Origin: Curculioniphilus buchneri
GTDB lineage: Bacteria; Pseudomonadota; Gammaproteobacteria; Enterobacterales; Enterobacteriaceae
Length of the DNA stretch: 64,000 nt
Direction: 5' to 3'
Assembly (NCBI RefSeq): GCF_964275155.1
Contig: NZ_OZ193413.1
Span: 1,085,708 to 1,149,707 of the forward strand
Part shown: positions 49,575-59,014 of the stretch, one piece after another
Position numbering within the stretch: the stretch's first letter is position 1
How the letters are laid out: each line of letters opens with the position of its first letter
Notes under the pieces: model-generated
What the model saw: only the letters and a program-made list of their open reading frames with translations
What the model was told of the DNA's origin: nothing
Databases searched by the model: none
Program-made: the position numbers and the translations under genes

Positions 49575-51488
49575 ATGGGAAAAATCATTGGTATCGACTT
49601 GGGTACGACCAACTCCTGCATCGCAATTATCGAAGGCAGCAAACCTCGCGTACTTGAAAATAGCGAAGGTGATCGTACTACTCCTTCTATTATTGCTTAC
49701 ATGCAAGATGGTGAAATTCTGGTTGGCCAACCGGCTAAACGTCAGTCCGTCACTAACCCGAAAAATACATTATTCGCTATCAAGCGTTTGATTGGTCGTC
49801 GTTTTAAAGATGAAGAAATACAGCGTGACGTAAATATCATGCCATATAAGATTATTGCCGCTGATAACGGTGATGCTTGGCTTGATATTAAAGGTCAAAA
49901 GATGGCACCGCCGCAAATTTCTGCTGAAATTTTGAAAAAAATGAAAAAAACTGCAGAAGATTATTTAGGGGAAACAGTTACAGAGGCAGTGATTACTGTG
50001 CCAGCTTACTTTAACGATGCACAACGTCAAGCCACTAAAGATGCTGGACGTATTGCAGGCCTCGATGTAAAGCGTATTATTAATGAACCAACCGCTGCTG
50101 CATTGGCTTATGGTTTAGATAAAGGTGTTGGAAATAGAATCATTGCAGTATATGATTTAGGTGGTGGCACTTTTGACATTTCAATTATTGAAATAGATGA
50201 CGTTGATGGTGAAAAAACCTTTGAAGTATTAGCGACTAATGGTGATACTCATCTAGGTGGTGAAGATTTTGATAGTCGTTTAATAAACTATTTAGTGGAT
50301 GAATTTAAAAAAGATCAAGGCATTGATCTACGTCATGATCCTTTAGCTATGCAACGTCTAAAAGAAGCTGCTGAAAAAGCGAAAATTGAGCTATCTTCTT
50401 CACAACAGACTGATGTGAATCTGCCGTACATTACAGCTGATTCGGCTGGACCGAAACATATGAATTTAAGGGTAACTCGTGCCAAGCTAGAATCACTAGT
50501 AGAAGAGTTGGTTAATCGTACATTAGATCCATTGAAGGTAGCTTTAAAAGATGCAGAATTATCAGTTTCTGATATTAAGGATGTAATCCTAGTAGGTGGT
50601 CAAACTCGTATGCCACTTGTTCAGAAAAAAGTTTCTGACTTTTTTAACAAAGAACCACGTAAAGATGTTAATCCAGACGAGGCAGTGGCAATTGGAGCGG
50701 CAGTACAAGCTGGAGTATTAGCTGGCGATGTAAAGGACGTTTTGCTGTTAGATGTAACTCCACTATCTCTGGGTATTGAAACGATGGGTGGTGTTATGAC
50801 AACACTAATTCCTAAAAATACTACCATTCCAACAAAACATAGCCAAGTGTTTTCTACTGCGGAAGACAATCAATCTGCTGTAACTATTCATGTACTACAA
50901 GGTGAACGTAAACGTGCTGGTGATAACAAATCATTAGGTCAGTTTAATTTAGATGGTATTACACCGTCTATGCGCGGCATACCACAGATCGAAGTAACTT
51001 TTGATATTGATGCAGACGGTATTTTGCATGTTTCTGCCAAAGATAAAAATAGTGGTCGCGAGCAAAAAATCACCATTAAAGCTTCCTCAGGACTGAATGA
51101 AGAAGAAATTCAAAAAATGGTACAAGAAGCAGAAGCTAACGCTCAATCTGACCGTAAATTTGAAGAGTTAATACACACTAGAAACCAGGCTGATCATCTT
51201 TTACATAGTACTCGTAAACAGATTGAAAATGCTGGAGATAGATTACCGACTAATGAAAAGTCCATTATCGAAGATGCATTAAAAATGCTTGAAAATGCAT
51301 TAAAAGGTGAAAACAAGATTGATATAGAAGAAAAAATGCAAGCCCTGATCCAGGTTTCTGGAAAGCTTCTCGAGTTTGCACAGCAGAAAGCGCGGCCTTC
51401 TAAAAGTACGGGTGATAAAGAAAGTAATTCCAAACAGGATAGTGATGTAGTTGATGCTGAGTTTGAAGAAGTTAAAGATAAGAAATAA
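49575..51488 (+). CDS. dnaK: Hsp70 chaperone DnaK
   Basis: ATP-dependent chaperone, 637 residues (E. coli 638). The N-terminal ATPase domain has GIDLGTTNSCIAI, the phosphate-2 motif YDLGGGTFDIS and the adenosine motif VILVGGQTRMPLVQ; the interdomain linker VLLLDVTPLSLGIE leads to the substrate-binding domain, and the lid ends in DVVDAEFEEVKDKK, matching E. coli. GGAG sits about ten bases before the ATG. Codon use is visibly less AT-biased than in neighbouring genes, as expected for a highly expressed, conserved gene. It heads dnaK-dnaJ under a sigma-32 promoter. High chaperone expression is typical of symbionts with many slightly destabilised proteins. Confidence 0.99.
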   Translation: MGKIIGIDLGTTNSCIAIIEGSKPRVLENSEGDRTTPSIIAYMQDGEILVGQPAKRQSVTNPKNTLFAIKRLIGRRFKDEEIQRDVNIMPYKIIAADNGDAWLDIKGQKMAPPQISAEILKKMKKTAEDYLGETVTEAVITVPAYFNDAQRQATKDAGRIAGLDVKRIINEPTAAALAYGLDKGVGNRIIAVYDLGGGTFDISIIEIDDVDGEKTFEVLATNGDTHLGGEDFDSRLINYLVDEFKKDQGIDLRHDPLAMQRLKEAAEKAKIELSSSQQTDVNLPYITADSAGPKHMNLRVTRAKLESLVEELVNRTLDPLKVALKDAELSVSDIKDVILVGGQTRMPLVQKKVSDFFNKEPRKDVNPDEAVAIGAAVQAGVLAGDVKDVLLLDVTPLSLGIETMGGVMTTLIPKNTTIPTKHSQVFSTAEDNQSAVTIHVLQGERKRAGDNKSLGQFNLDGITPSMRGIPQIEVTFDIDADGILHVSAKDKNSGREQKITIKASSGLNEEEIQKMVQEAEANAQSDRKFEELIHTRNQADHLLHSTRKQIENAGDRLPTNEKSIIEDALKMLENALKGENKIDIEEKMQALIQVSGKLLEFAQQKARPSKSTGDKESNSKQDSDVVDAEFEEVKDKK

Positions 51489-51539
51489 TCTCATTAAACA
51501 GATAAAAACGAAATACAGGCTACTGTTGATGATAGATAC

Positions 51540-51571
51540 GCACGGGCGTCGGGGTAACTCCACGCCCGTGC
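51540..51571 (+). promoter_or_regulatory. GC-rich hairpin between dnaK and dnaJ
   Basis: Perfect 10-bp stem (GCACGGGCGT with ACGCCCGTGC) and 12-base loop, 52 bases after dnaK and 39 before dnaJ. E. coli has a hairpin with almost the same stem at this place. Its survival in such AT-rich DNA implies selection; it may stabilise the dnaK message or partly attenuate dnaJ. Confidence 0.8.
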
Positions 51572-51609
51572 AAATATGTTGAGTGAGGGTAAAAAGAGAA
51601 TAAACGACA

Positions 51610-52755
51610 ATGGCAAAATCAGACTACTATGATATTTTGGGTATTACCCGGAATGCAGAAGAGCGTGACATTAAAAAAGCTTATAAACGTCTTGCTATTA
51701 AATTTCATCCGGATCGCAATCCAGACAATGTTGCAGCCGAAGCAAAATTTAAAGAAATTAAAGAAGCATATGAAATACTAATTGATGCGCAAAAGCGTGC
51801 TGCATATGATCAATATGGACATGCAGCTTTCGAACAAGGTAACATGGGTAGTAGCAGTAGTAATTTTAGTAAAAATACTACTAGTGGTGCGGATTTTAGC
51901 GATATTTTTGGTGATGTTTTTGGTGATATTTTTGGCGGTGGCCGACGTCAACGACAAAATCGAGGTGCAGATTTACATTATAATATAGAACTTTCTCTCG
52001 AAGAAGCAGTTCGTGGTGTAACTCGTGAAATTCGTATTCCAACATTAGAAGAATGTGATATTTGTCATGGTAGTGGTACGAAACCAGGTACATCAGCAAT
52101 GAATTGTCCAACTTGTCACGGGCAAGGCCAGGTGCAAATGCGCCAAGGTTTTTTTGCTGTACAGCAAACCTGTCCAACTTGCCAAGGACAAGGCAAGATT
52201 ATTAACGATCCTTGTAATCACTGCGTTGGCCATGGTCGATTAGAAAAATCTAAAATTTTATCAGTAAAAATTCCAGCTGGTGTTGATACTGGTGACCGCA
52301 TCCGTTTATCTGGAGAAGGTGAGTTAGGTGAACATGGGGCTCTGTCTGGAGATTTATACGTACAAGTACAGGTACGTAAACATCCTATCTTTGAACGAGA
52401 AGAAAATAATCTATATTGCGACGTACCCATTAACTTTGCTATGGCGGCTTTGGGTGGAGAAATCGAAGTACCAACGTTAGACGGTCGAGTCAAGTTAAAA
52501 ATACCCATAGAAACACAAACTGGAAAATTATTCCGCATGCGGGGTAAGGGTGTAAAATCCGTTCGAGGTGGACATCGGGGTGATTTAATTTGTAAAGTTG
52601 TTGTGGAAACCCCTGTAAAACTTAATGACAGACAGAAACAACTTTTAAAAGAATTAGAAAATAGTTTTGGAGGATTAAGTGGACATCATAATAGCCCGCG
52701 TTCTAAAAGTTTTTTTGATGGGGTAAAAAAGTTTTTTGATGATTTAACCCGTTGA
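51610..52755 (+). CDS. dnaJ: Hsp40 co-chaperone DnaJ
   Basis: Stimulates the DnaK ATPase and delivers substrates. The 381-residue protein has the full class A layout: J domain with HPD in KFHPDRNPD (about residues 31-39), a Gly/Phe-rich linker with repeated DIFGDVFGDIFGGG, a zinc domain with four CxxCxGxG repeats (CDICHGSG, CPTCHGQG, CPTCQGQG, CNHCVGHG), and two C-terminal substrate domains. It forms the second gene of dnaK-dnaJ. The Ser/Asn-rich insertion after residue 77 (NMGSSSSNFSKNTTSG) is a little longer than the E. coli equivalent. No strong terminator with a U-run follows, though an imperfect stem-loop lies about 100 bases downstream. Confidence 0.98.
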   Translation: MAKSDYYDILGITRNAEERDIKKAYKRLAIKFHPDRNPDNVAAEAKFKEIKEAYEILIDAQKRAAYDQYGHAAFEQGNMGSSSSNFSKNTTSGADFSDIFGDVFGDIFGGGRRQRQNRGADLHYNIELSLEEAVRGVTREIRIPTLEECDICHGSGTKPGTSAMNCPTCHGQGQVQMRQGFFAVQQTCPTCQGQGKIINDPCNHCVGHGRLEKSKILSVKIPAGVDTGDRIRLSGEGELGEHGALSGDLYVQVQVRKHPIFEREENNLYCDVPINFAMAALGGEIEVPTLDGRVKLKIPIETQTGKLFRMRGKGVKSVRGGHRGDLICKVVVETPVKLNDRQKQLLKELENSFGGLSGHHNSPRSKSFFDGVKKFFDDLTR

Positions 52756-53770
52756 AATTCTAATATCTTACTTAATTACTAGATACTAACTTCATGGTAG
52801 TAGTCGTGGTAGGCATTTTTAATTTAATATGTAAAATTGTATTATCCAATGAGTTTAGTATATAGATACCTCATATTTATATGAGTATGTATAAACTAAA
52901 CATATTGTACTTTCAGGCTTTTAATTTTAAATTATTAATAAGATAGAGTTTTGACATAACTCAAATGGACGCTATTTGAATATTTCATGAAAAAGTTTAT
53001 TTTTAAACTTGATGTCAATAGAATGAATTATTTAATATATAGTATTAATGAAATCAATTTTTATAAGTATAAATATCACTTGTTATACAAAAAATAATTT
53101 TACGAAAAACTATTATATAATATAGTTATTTTAATAACACTTTAAATTTAAATTATTTTCATCGTTTAAAATCAATATAATTAAAATGTTATCAATTAAT
53201 TAATTATGCTGACATTAAAGTAAAAAATTAGTAACATACAATAACCATAAACTTAATACATATCAGGAAAAAAACATGAATTATTCATCTTAGATCTAGT
53301 TAAAAATTTCAATATAAGATTCTTATAATAACCGTGAAAAAACCTTTGATATTACTGAAATAAAAATGATTTCTTAATATTAAAAAATTATTTAAATAAG
53401 ATTTATTAAGTGAAAATTACTAACACATATAAACAAAAGATACATAATGATTAATTGCTGTTATCAACAGCAGGAATAACAATAATCTTAATATATAAAG
53501 TCGTATTATATTGTCTTTTTAAGAGCATACATTTTAAAATAAAAAAAGATGTTATATATAAAATAACACTATATAAATTACTGTTTCAAAGAAATTGTTA
53601 AAACATGAGTTAACAAATAAACTGATTTATAAATTTTAATGAATATATGTTCAAATTCTTATACCATTATCATACCAAAATGACATTTATATCAAAATTA
53701 ATTTTTCATCAAAATCTATGTTTAATATTCAACATGATTTATAGTAAATCATGATTAATTATTAAAAATG
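52756..53770. other. Spacer between dnaJ and yicC
   Basis: About 1 kb lying 3' of both genes. No gene. An imperfect nested stem-loop at 52854-52900 (inner 7-bp stem CTCATAT/ATATGAG with a two-base loop; outer TTTAGT/ACTAAA) may help end dnaJ transcription. Confidence 0.5.
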
Positions 53771-54643
53771 TTATTCAATATTCTGAATTTGTTCTCGCAT
53801 TTGTTCTATAAACACTTTCAGCTCAATAGCAGATTTAATTATACTAATGTGAATAGATTTTGCTCCTAAGGTATTAGATTCACGATTTAATTCTTGCATC
53901 ATAAAATCCAGTCGTCGCCCGATTGGTTCTTCTTTTGTAGTCAAAATTTGATACATTTCCTGTATATGTGCTTCTAAACGATCTAGTTCTTCCGTGATAT
54001 CAATTTTTTGTGTTAAAGCTAATAATTCCTGTTCTAACCGATGATGATCGAATACTATTCGCGCTTCTTCTATTTTAAGAAGAAGTCGCTTACGTTGCCA
54101 ATCTAAAACTTTTGGAATTTGTTGACGTACTTTATTTATTTCAGTAGAAATATTAACTAAACGTTGTTGAATCATGTTCTTTATCATATTACCTGCATGT
54201 TTTCTAGCATTGATAAGATCGTTTAACGCATTATTAAATCCTATAAGTAAGTCTTCTCTGATAACATCTGTATCTTGTTCTAATTCATTCATAACCCCAG
54301 GCCAAGCTAGAATAGCCAATAGATCAATGTTACTACCTTCTTCATTGCTTTTAATTTTTATCCATTGCGCAGCTTGTATTAATTGCATGGCAAGCATTTT
54401 ATTGAAAGTTAATATTCTATTTACTTTTATTTTATCATTAAAATGCAAATGACATTCTATCTTCCCTCGAGTAAGTTTTTGATAAATACGATCATGTATT
54501 ACTGGTTCTAAACAATGAAATTGTTCTGGAAGACGAATATAAGTATCAAGATAACGACAATTAGTTGAACGAATTTCCCAAGTAGCATTTCCCCACGTAT
54601 TCTTTATGTCATACTGTGTAAAAGCAGTCATACTATAAACCAT
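53771..54643 (-). CDS. yicC: YicC family endoribonuclease
   Basis: Hexameric endoribonuclease of the YicC/YloC family, linked in E. coli to sRNA turnover. The protein aligns with E. coli YicC (287) from MVYSMTAF onward: TWEIRSTNCRYLDTYIRLPEQF, LTRGKIECHLHF, LAWPGVMNELEQD, RLEQELLALTQKIDITEELDRLEAHIQ, and the conserved C-terminal half GRRLDFMMQELNRESNTLGAKS with VFIEQMREQIQNIE. The start at 54643 matches the E. coli N-terminus; an ATG at 54655 adds four residues, and neither has a good Shine-Dalgarno. It stands alone, without its E. coli neighbour rph. Retention in a shrinking genome hints that the RNase activity is important. Confidence 0.93.
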   Translation of the reverse strand: MVYSMTAFTQYDIKNTWGNATWEIRSTNCRYLDTYIRLPEQFHCLEPVIHDRIYQKLTRGKIECHLHFNDKIKVNRILTFNKMLAMQLIQAAQWIKIKSNEEGSNIDLLAILAWPGVMNELEQDTDVIREDLLIGFNNALNDLINARKHAGNMIKNMIQQRLVNISTEINKVRQQIPKVLDWQRKRLLLKIEEARIVFDHHRLEQELLALTQKIDITEELDRLEAHIQEMYQILTTKEEPIGRRLDFMMQELNRESNTLGAKSIHISIIKSAIELKVFIEQMREQIQNIE

Positions 54644-55156
54644 AACTACACTCATTTATTAATAAATTAATAACTAAAATCTGTATCAAAAAAATTAATG
54701 TAAATTACTGATAAAATTAATAATCTAAATTAGATTATTGTGTTAATGCGAAAAATTCATATTGAATATAATATTATATTAATCAATAAAATCTTCTATA
54801 AATAAAAGTTTGAATTGATATGATATACTTAAGACAATATTGACACATTCGATAAAATACTAGAGAAAAAATAAAAAACTAATAATATATTAATATTAAA
54901 TCAGATTTAAAAATCATAGAAATGAAAATATAAGAGAGTATGATATACTAACTTTTTTTGCTTACTTGTAATCAACAAAAATAAAAAAAAGAAATAATGA
55001 CATAAAAATCACATATAAATTTACTAAATTTTGAAAAAAATAAATATATATATGAATATATTAATAAATATAGATTCAAAGTAAAAAGAAGTATATTTCT
55101 TAAAAAATGATAAAAATACATCAAACTAATTTTCATTAGTAATAAACAGATTGCAT
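54644..55156. other. Spacer between mnmE and yicC
   Basis: About 510 bases of AT-rich DNA. No gene; a 62-codon hydrophobic open frame here is composed almost wholly of A/T-rich codons and looks like chance. It should hold the yicC promoter. Confidence 0.55.
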
Positions 55157-56527
55157 TCATTTTCCAATACAGAAACTTGAAAAAATTTTTTGGAGTAAGT
55201 CATCAGTACTCAGTACTCCAGTAATTTCACTCAATGCTTGCTGCGCCAATTTTAACTCTTCTGCTAGCAATTCATCAAAATAAGAATAATTATGTGTTAA
55301 CATTTTCTTTCCTTTCATGAGGTGCAAATGAGCTTTTTCTAGTGCATCTAAATGTCTTCGGCGAGCGAGAAAAATACCTTCTCTATTATTTGTAAAGTGT
55401 ATCTTCTTTTTTAAATGTATTTGAAGTAAGTCAATTCCGATACCTAATTTTGCAGAAAGAGTAATTAAAGTGTAACCGTCTTCTTCTGTTGCTCTCACAC
55501 TTTCTCCAGTAAGATCAGATTTATTCCGTACCACTGTAAGTGGTATATTTTTAGGCAATCGAGCAATAAATTCTGGCCAAAATATTTTGGGATCACTAAG
55601 ATGAGTAGCACTACTATCTAGTATTAGTAGTATATGATCTGCTTGTTTAATTTCATGCCAAGCTCGCTCAATGCTAATACGTTCTATCTCATCAAACGTA
55701 TCACGCAACCCGGCAGTATCGATAATATGAAGTGGCATACCATCTAAATGGATGTGTTCGCGCAAAACATCTCGAGTTGTTCCTTCAATATTAGAAACAA
55801 TGGCAGATCCATGTCCTACTAACGCATTTAATAAACTAGATTTTCCAGCATTTGGTTTACCGGCAATAACAACTTTTATTCCTTCACGCAGTAATCTGCC
55901 TTGGCTGGCGTTGGAAAGTACTTGTTGTAATTCTAAAATAATAGCATTTAAACTGTCTTCAATCTTATGATCAGTAAGGTAATCTACTTGATCGTCTGGA
56001 AAATCAATGACTGCTTCAAGGCACAAACGTAAATTAGTTAACCTTTCAACCAGCGCATATATACGACTAGAAAATACGCCCTGTAGCGAATTTATTGCTG
56101 ATCGAGCTGCCTGAGCGGAACTAGCATCAATAAGATCAGCAATGCCCTCTGCTTGAGTCAAATCTATTTTACCATTAAGAAAAGCTCTTTCTGAAAATTC
56201 GCCTGGACGAGCAATACGCACACCAGAAAACGATATAATACGCTTTAGAAGAAGATCTAAAATAACTGGACCACCATGTCCCTGTAATTCTAGAACATCT
56301 TCGCCAGTAAAAGAATGTGGATTAGGAAAAAATAACACAATGCCCTTATCTAGTATAGTACCGTCGCTATCTCGAAAAGATAAATATTCCGACTGTCGCG
56401 ATTTCGGTAACTTGCCTAACAACTCTTGAGCTACATGAATCGTCAAAGTACCGGATACACGTATAATTCCTATGCTACTTCGACCAAGCACAGTAGCAAA
56501 ACTAGCAATTGTATCTGTCAGACTCAT
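55157..56527 (-). CDS. mnmE: tRNA uridine-5-carboxymethylaminomethyl modification GTPase MnmE
   Basis: With MnmG it installs the cmnm5 modification on the wobble uridine of tRNAs for Leu(UAA), Gln(UUG), Lys, Glu and Arg. The protein has the N-terminal folate-binding domain (TGEDVLELQGHGGPVILDLLLKR), a helical domain and an inserted G domain with G1 GKPNAGKSS, G3 DTAGL and G4 NKSD, and the catalytic C-terminal FCIGK. I use the ATG at 56527, which aligns with the E. coli start; a TTG two codons earlier sits closer to an AAGAGG Shine-Dalgarno and is possible. It ends the conserved rpmH-rnpA-yidD-yidC-mnmE block. Confidence 0.97.
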   Translation of the reverse strand: MSLTDTIASFATVLGRSSIGIIRVSGTLTIHVAQELLGKLPKSRQSEYLSFRDSDGTILDKGIVLFFPNPHSFTGEDVLELQGHGGPVILDLLLKRIISFSGVRIARPGEFSERAFLNGKIDLTQAEGIADLIDASSAQAARSAINSLQGVFSSRIYALVERLTNLRLCLEAVIDFPDDQVDYLTDHKIEDSLNAIILELQQVLSNASQGRLLREGIKVVIAGKPNAGKSSLLNALVGHGSAIVSNIEGTTRDVLREHIHLDGMPLHIIDTAGLRDTFDEIERISIERAWHEIKQADHILLILDSSATHLSDPKIFWPEFIARLPKNIPLTVVRNKSDLTGESVRATEEDGYTLITLSAKLGIGIDLLQIHLKKKIHFTNNREGIFLARRRHLDALEKAHLHLMKGKKMLTHNYSYFDELLAEELKLAQQALSEITGVLSTDDLLQKIFSSFCIGK

Positions 56528-56634
56528 ATACAACGTATGCCTCTTGATACAAGTAAAATTAGAAATTAAAAGAGATTACATAAGAGTATATAATTATGTA
56601 AATTTTTTAAGCAACATAACAAAAAAAATATGCT

Positions 56635-58272
56635 TTATTTATTCTTTTTATTGTTGTTGTATAGGCCATGTTTTTTTATTCCATAATAAATAAATTTCTG
56701 TTGCATTATAGTGACTAAGTTACTAACGATATAGTATAATACTAAACCAGATGGAAACCATAAAAAAAATACACTAAATATTATCGGCATAAAAGTCATT
56801 ATTTTTTGATGCATAGGATCCGAGACAGTAGTAGGTGATATCTTCTGAATAAAGAACATAGTGACGCCCATTAACATTGGAAGAATATAATACGGATCCT
56901 GAGCTGACAAATCTCGAATCCACAAAGCAAATGGTGCATGACGCAATGCAATTGAACCTGATAGCATATAATACAAGGCCAAGAAAATAGGCATTTGAAT
57001 CACTAATGGTAGACAACCTCCTAGTGGATTGACTTTTTCTTCTTTATATAATGTCATTATCTCTTGGCTTTGCCGTTGTTTATCATCCCTAAAACGTTCA
57101 CGTATCGCTACTAATTTTGGTTGTAACATTTGCATTTTAGCCATCGAGATATATTGCGATTTAGTGAGCGGATACATGATACCACGCACAATAAAAGTGA
57201 TGATAATTATTGATAGTCCCCAATTACCGATATAACTATGGATAAACTCTAAAAGTTTAAACAAAGGTTGGGAAATAAACCATAGCCAACCATAATCGAC
57301 CGTTAAATCAAGATTTGGAGCAACCTCTGCCATTTTCTCTTGAATCGCAGGCCCAACCCATAAAATAGCCTTTAATTCACCATGACTACCTGGAAGTACA
57401 TTAATGGATGAAGACTTAAAACCAATCACTACCTGTTTGTCACTTAAGTATTTAGTATAAAACGAATTTTTTCCAAAAGTTAAAGGTATCCAAGCCGTAG
57501 AAAAATATTGTTGTAACATAGCGATCCAACCACCAGATGTGCTTACATCAAGATTTTTTGCTATTATATCTTTAAACTTATATTTCTGATACTTCTTGTC
57601 AGAAGTAGCATAGGCTGTGCCACGATAAGCTTGAAGTACAAAATTGCTGGTATTTCGTTCCTTAGGTAAATCAATAGATTGCTTAAGTTGTCCAAATAGT
57701 TTGATATTTAATGGATATATACTAGTATTATTGATGCTGTAATTAACATTTAAAGCAAAACTGCCTCGTTGTAAGATAAAAGTTTTAGTGTATATTACGC
57801 CATTTTTTGCTTTATAAGTTAGTGGAATCTGTAATTGACTTTGATGATCTTGTAAAATGTAAGTATTTTGATCAGTCGTAAACAGTGGGCGTGAACCATT
57901 AATAGGATTGTCTGGTCCATTTTTTCCAATTAAACCACTTTGTGCTTGATAAAGGAATTTTGGAGAGGTATCTAATAAATGGAAAGGCTTTAGTGAATCT
58001 AATTTATCCCGATAAGTTAAAAGAGCAACTTGCTCAATATCACCTCCTTTAGTATTAATTCTCAACGACAATACATCTGTTTTTGCTACTATGATTTGTC
58101 CTTTTTTTTCAATGACAACTTCGTGATTAATCCAATTATTCTCTTCAAATTTAGAAAATTTTTGTTTTTTATCAGTGATAGATTGATAAAAACGGTCTGT
58201 TTGCCAAACTTGCCAAATCATAAAAGAAATGATCACAAAAGCAATGACAAGAAGATTACGTTGAAAATCCAT
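56635..58272 (-). CDS. yidC: Membrane protein insertase YidC
   Basis: Inserts and folds inner-membrane proteins alone or with SecYEG. The 545-residue protein (E. coli 548) begins with a membrane anchor (RNLLVIAFVIISFMIWQVW), followed by a large periplasmic beta-sandwich domain (about residues 60-340) and the conserved five-helix core: WGLSIIIITFIVRGIMYPLTKSQY with the hydrophilic-groove arginine, PLGGCLPLVIQMPIFLALYYML, DPYYILPMLMGVTMF and the last helix near VLYYIVSNLVTIMQQ. It starts 12 bases after yidD. Confidence 0.98.
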   Translation of the reverse strand: MDFQRNLLVIAFVIISFMIWQVWQTDRFYQSITDKKQKFSKFEENNWINHEVVIEKKGQIIVAKTDVLSLRINTKGGDIEQVALLTYRDKLDSLKPFHLLDTSPKFLYQAQSGLIGKNGPDNPINGSRPLFTTDQNTYILQDHQSQLQIPLTYKAKNGVIYTKTFILQRGSFALNVNYSINNTSIYPLNIKLFGQLKQSIDLPKERNTSNFVLQAYRGTAYATSDKKYQKYKFKDIIAKNLDVSTSGGWIAMLQQYFSTAWIPLTFGKNSFYTKYLSDKQVVIGFKSSSINVLPGSHGELKAILWVGPAIQEKMAEVAPNLDLTVDYGWLWFISQPLFKLLEFIHSYIGNWGLSIIIITFIVRGIMYPLTKSQYISMAKMQMLQPKLVAIRERFRDDKQRQSQEIMTLYKEEKVNPLGGCLPLVIQMPIFLALYYMLSGSIALRHAPFALWIRDLSAQDPYYILPMLMGVTMFFIQKISPTTVSDPMHQKIMTFMPIIFSVFFLWFPSGLVLYYIVSNLVTIMQQKFIYYGIKKHGLYNNNKKNK

Positions 58273-58284
58273 TGTTAATATTCT

Positions 58285-58533
58285 CTAGTGACATGATTTT
58301 TTTGTCGGCACGGGATCTTCCCCACCTTGGTTTAAAGGATGGCATTTTAATATGCGTTTTAATATTAACCAACTGCCTTTTAATATACCAAATCTATACA
58401 TTGCTTGTATACTGTATTGTGAACACGTAGGTTGAAATCGACAATGAGATCCTAAAAATGGATTAATTACCAGTTGATAAAAACGTATCAATTTGATTAA
58501 TAATATTGAAGCTAACGATAATAGCGGTGCCAC
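58285..58533 (-). CDS. yidD: Membrane protein insertion efficiency factor YidD
   Basis: Small membrane-associated protein, 82 residues, helping YidC-dependent insertion. Conserved features are the amphipathic N-terminus LIKLIRFYQLVINPFLGSHCRF, the cysteine motif PTCSQYSIQAMYRFG and KRILKCHPLNQGGEDPVP, with the three family cysteines kept. It overlaps the end of rnpA by 22 bases, as in E. coli. Confidence 0.95.
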   Translation of the reverse strand: MAPLLSLASILLIKLIRFYQLVINPFLGSHCRFQPTCSQYSIQAMYRFGILKGSWLILKRILKCHPLNQGGEDPVPTKKSCH

Positions 58534-58856
58534 AATTTTTCTAACTCTTGCATAATAGCAATATTATCTAGATCAGCTATGCCTTGTTTAGAAAGAATGA
58601 CAAAGTCCATAGTAGGCAAAACATACTGATGCAGTCGAAAACTTTCACGCATTAATCGTTTAATTCGGTTACGTTCATTAGCTTGTTTAACGTATTTTTT
58701 TGCCACTGTTAATCCAATACGAGGATGCCCCAGCATATTCAAACGACTGAATATTGTTATGTATGGTGTGCTGCACCGTTTTGGCTGCTGAAAAACGAAA
58801 TTAAAACGATTGGAAGTTAATAACCGCAACTTTCGGGGATATGTAAATTTAATCAC
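58512..58856 (-). CDS. rnpA: Ribonuclease P protein component RnpA
   Basis: Basic protein subunit of RNase P, which matures the 5' ends of tRNAs with the RNA subunit RnpB. The 114-residue protein has the RNR signature in ANERNRIKRLMRESFRLH and the substrate-facing face NRFNFVFQQPKR. The start is GTG, as in E. coli rnpA. The E. coli tail after the last helix is missing here, leaving HRYYR as the end. It lies 14 bases after rpmH. Confidence 0.96.
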   Translation of the reverse strand: MIKFTYPRKLRLLTSNRFNFVFQQPKRCSTPYITIFSRLNMLGHPRIGLTVAKKYVKQANERNRIKRLMRESFRLHQYVLPTMDFVILSKQGIADLDNIAIMQELEKLWHRYYR

Positions 58857-58870
58857 CTGTTAGACAAATT

Positions 58871-59014
58871 TTACTTAGTAGATATAGTTAAGCGTGCGCG
58901 GCCTTTGGCACGACGACGAGCCAAAATATGGCGACCATTTTTTGTTGCCATTCTAGTACGAAAACCATGAGTGCGTCTACGTTTCAATACAGATGGTTGA
59001 AAAGTGCGTTTCAT
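58871..59014 (-). CDS. rpmH: 50S ribosomal protein L34
   Basis: Forty-seven-residue, highly basic ribosomal protein. Its sequence begins MKRTFQPSVLKRRRTHGFR and continues with RMATKNGRHILARRRAKGR, essentially the E. coli L34. It is the first gene of the rpmH-rnpA-yidD-yidC-mnmE run on the minus strand. In most gammaproteobacteria dnaA lies divergently upstream; here there is 1.26 kb of empty DNA and then rpmE. Confidence 0.97.
   Translation of the reverse strand: MKRTFQPSVLKRRRTHGFRTRMATKNGRHILARRRAKGRARLTISTK

Noticed and set aside
54972..55160. A 62-codon minus-strand hydrophobic open frame overlapping the end of mnmE
   Set aside because: Almost all Phe, Leu, Ile, Tyr and Ser from A/T-rich codons; typical of translated AT-rich spacer rather than a membrane protein.
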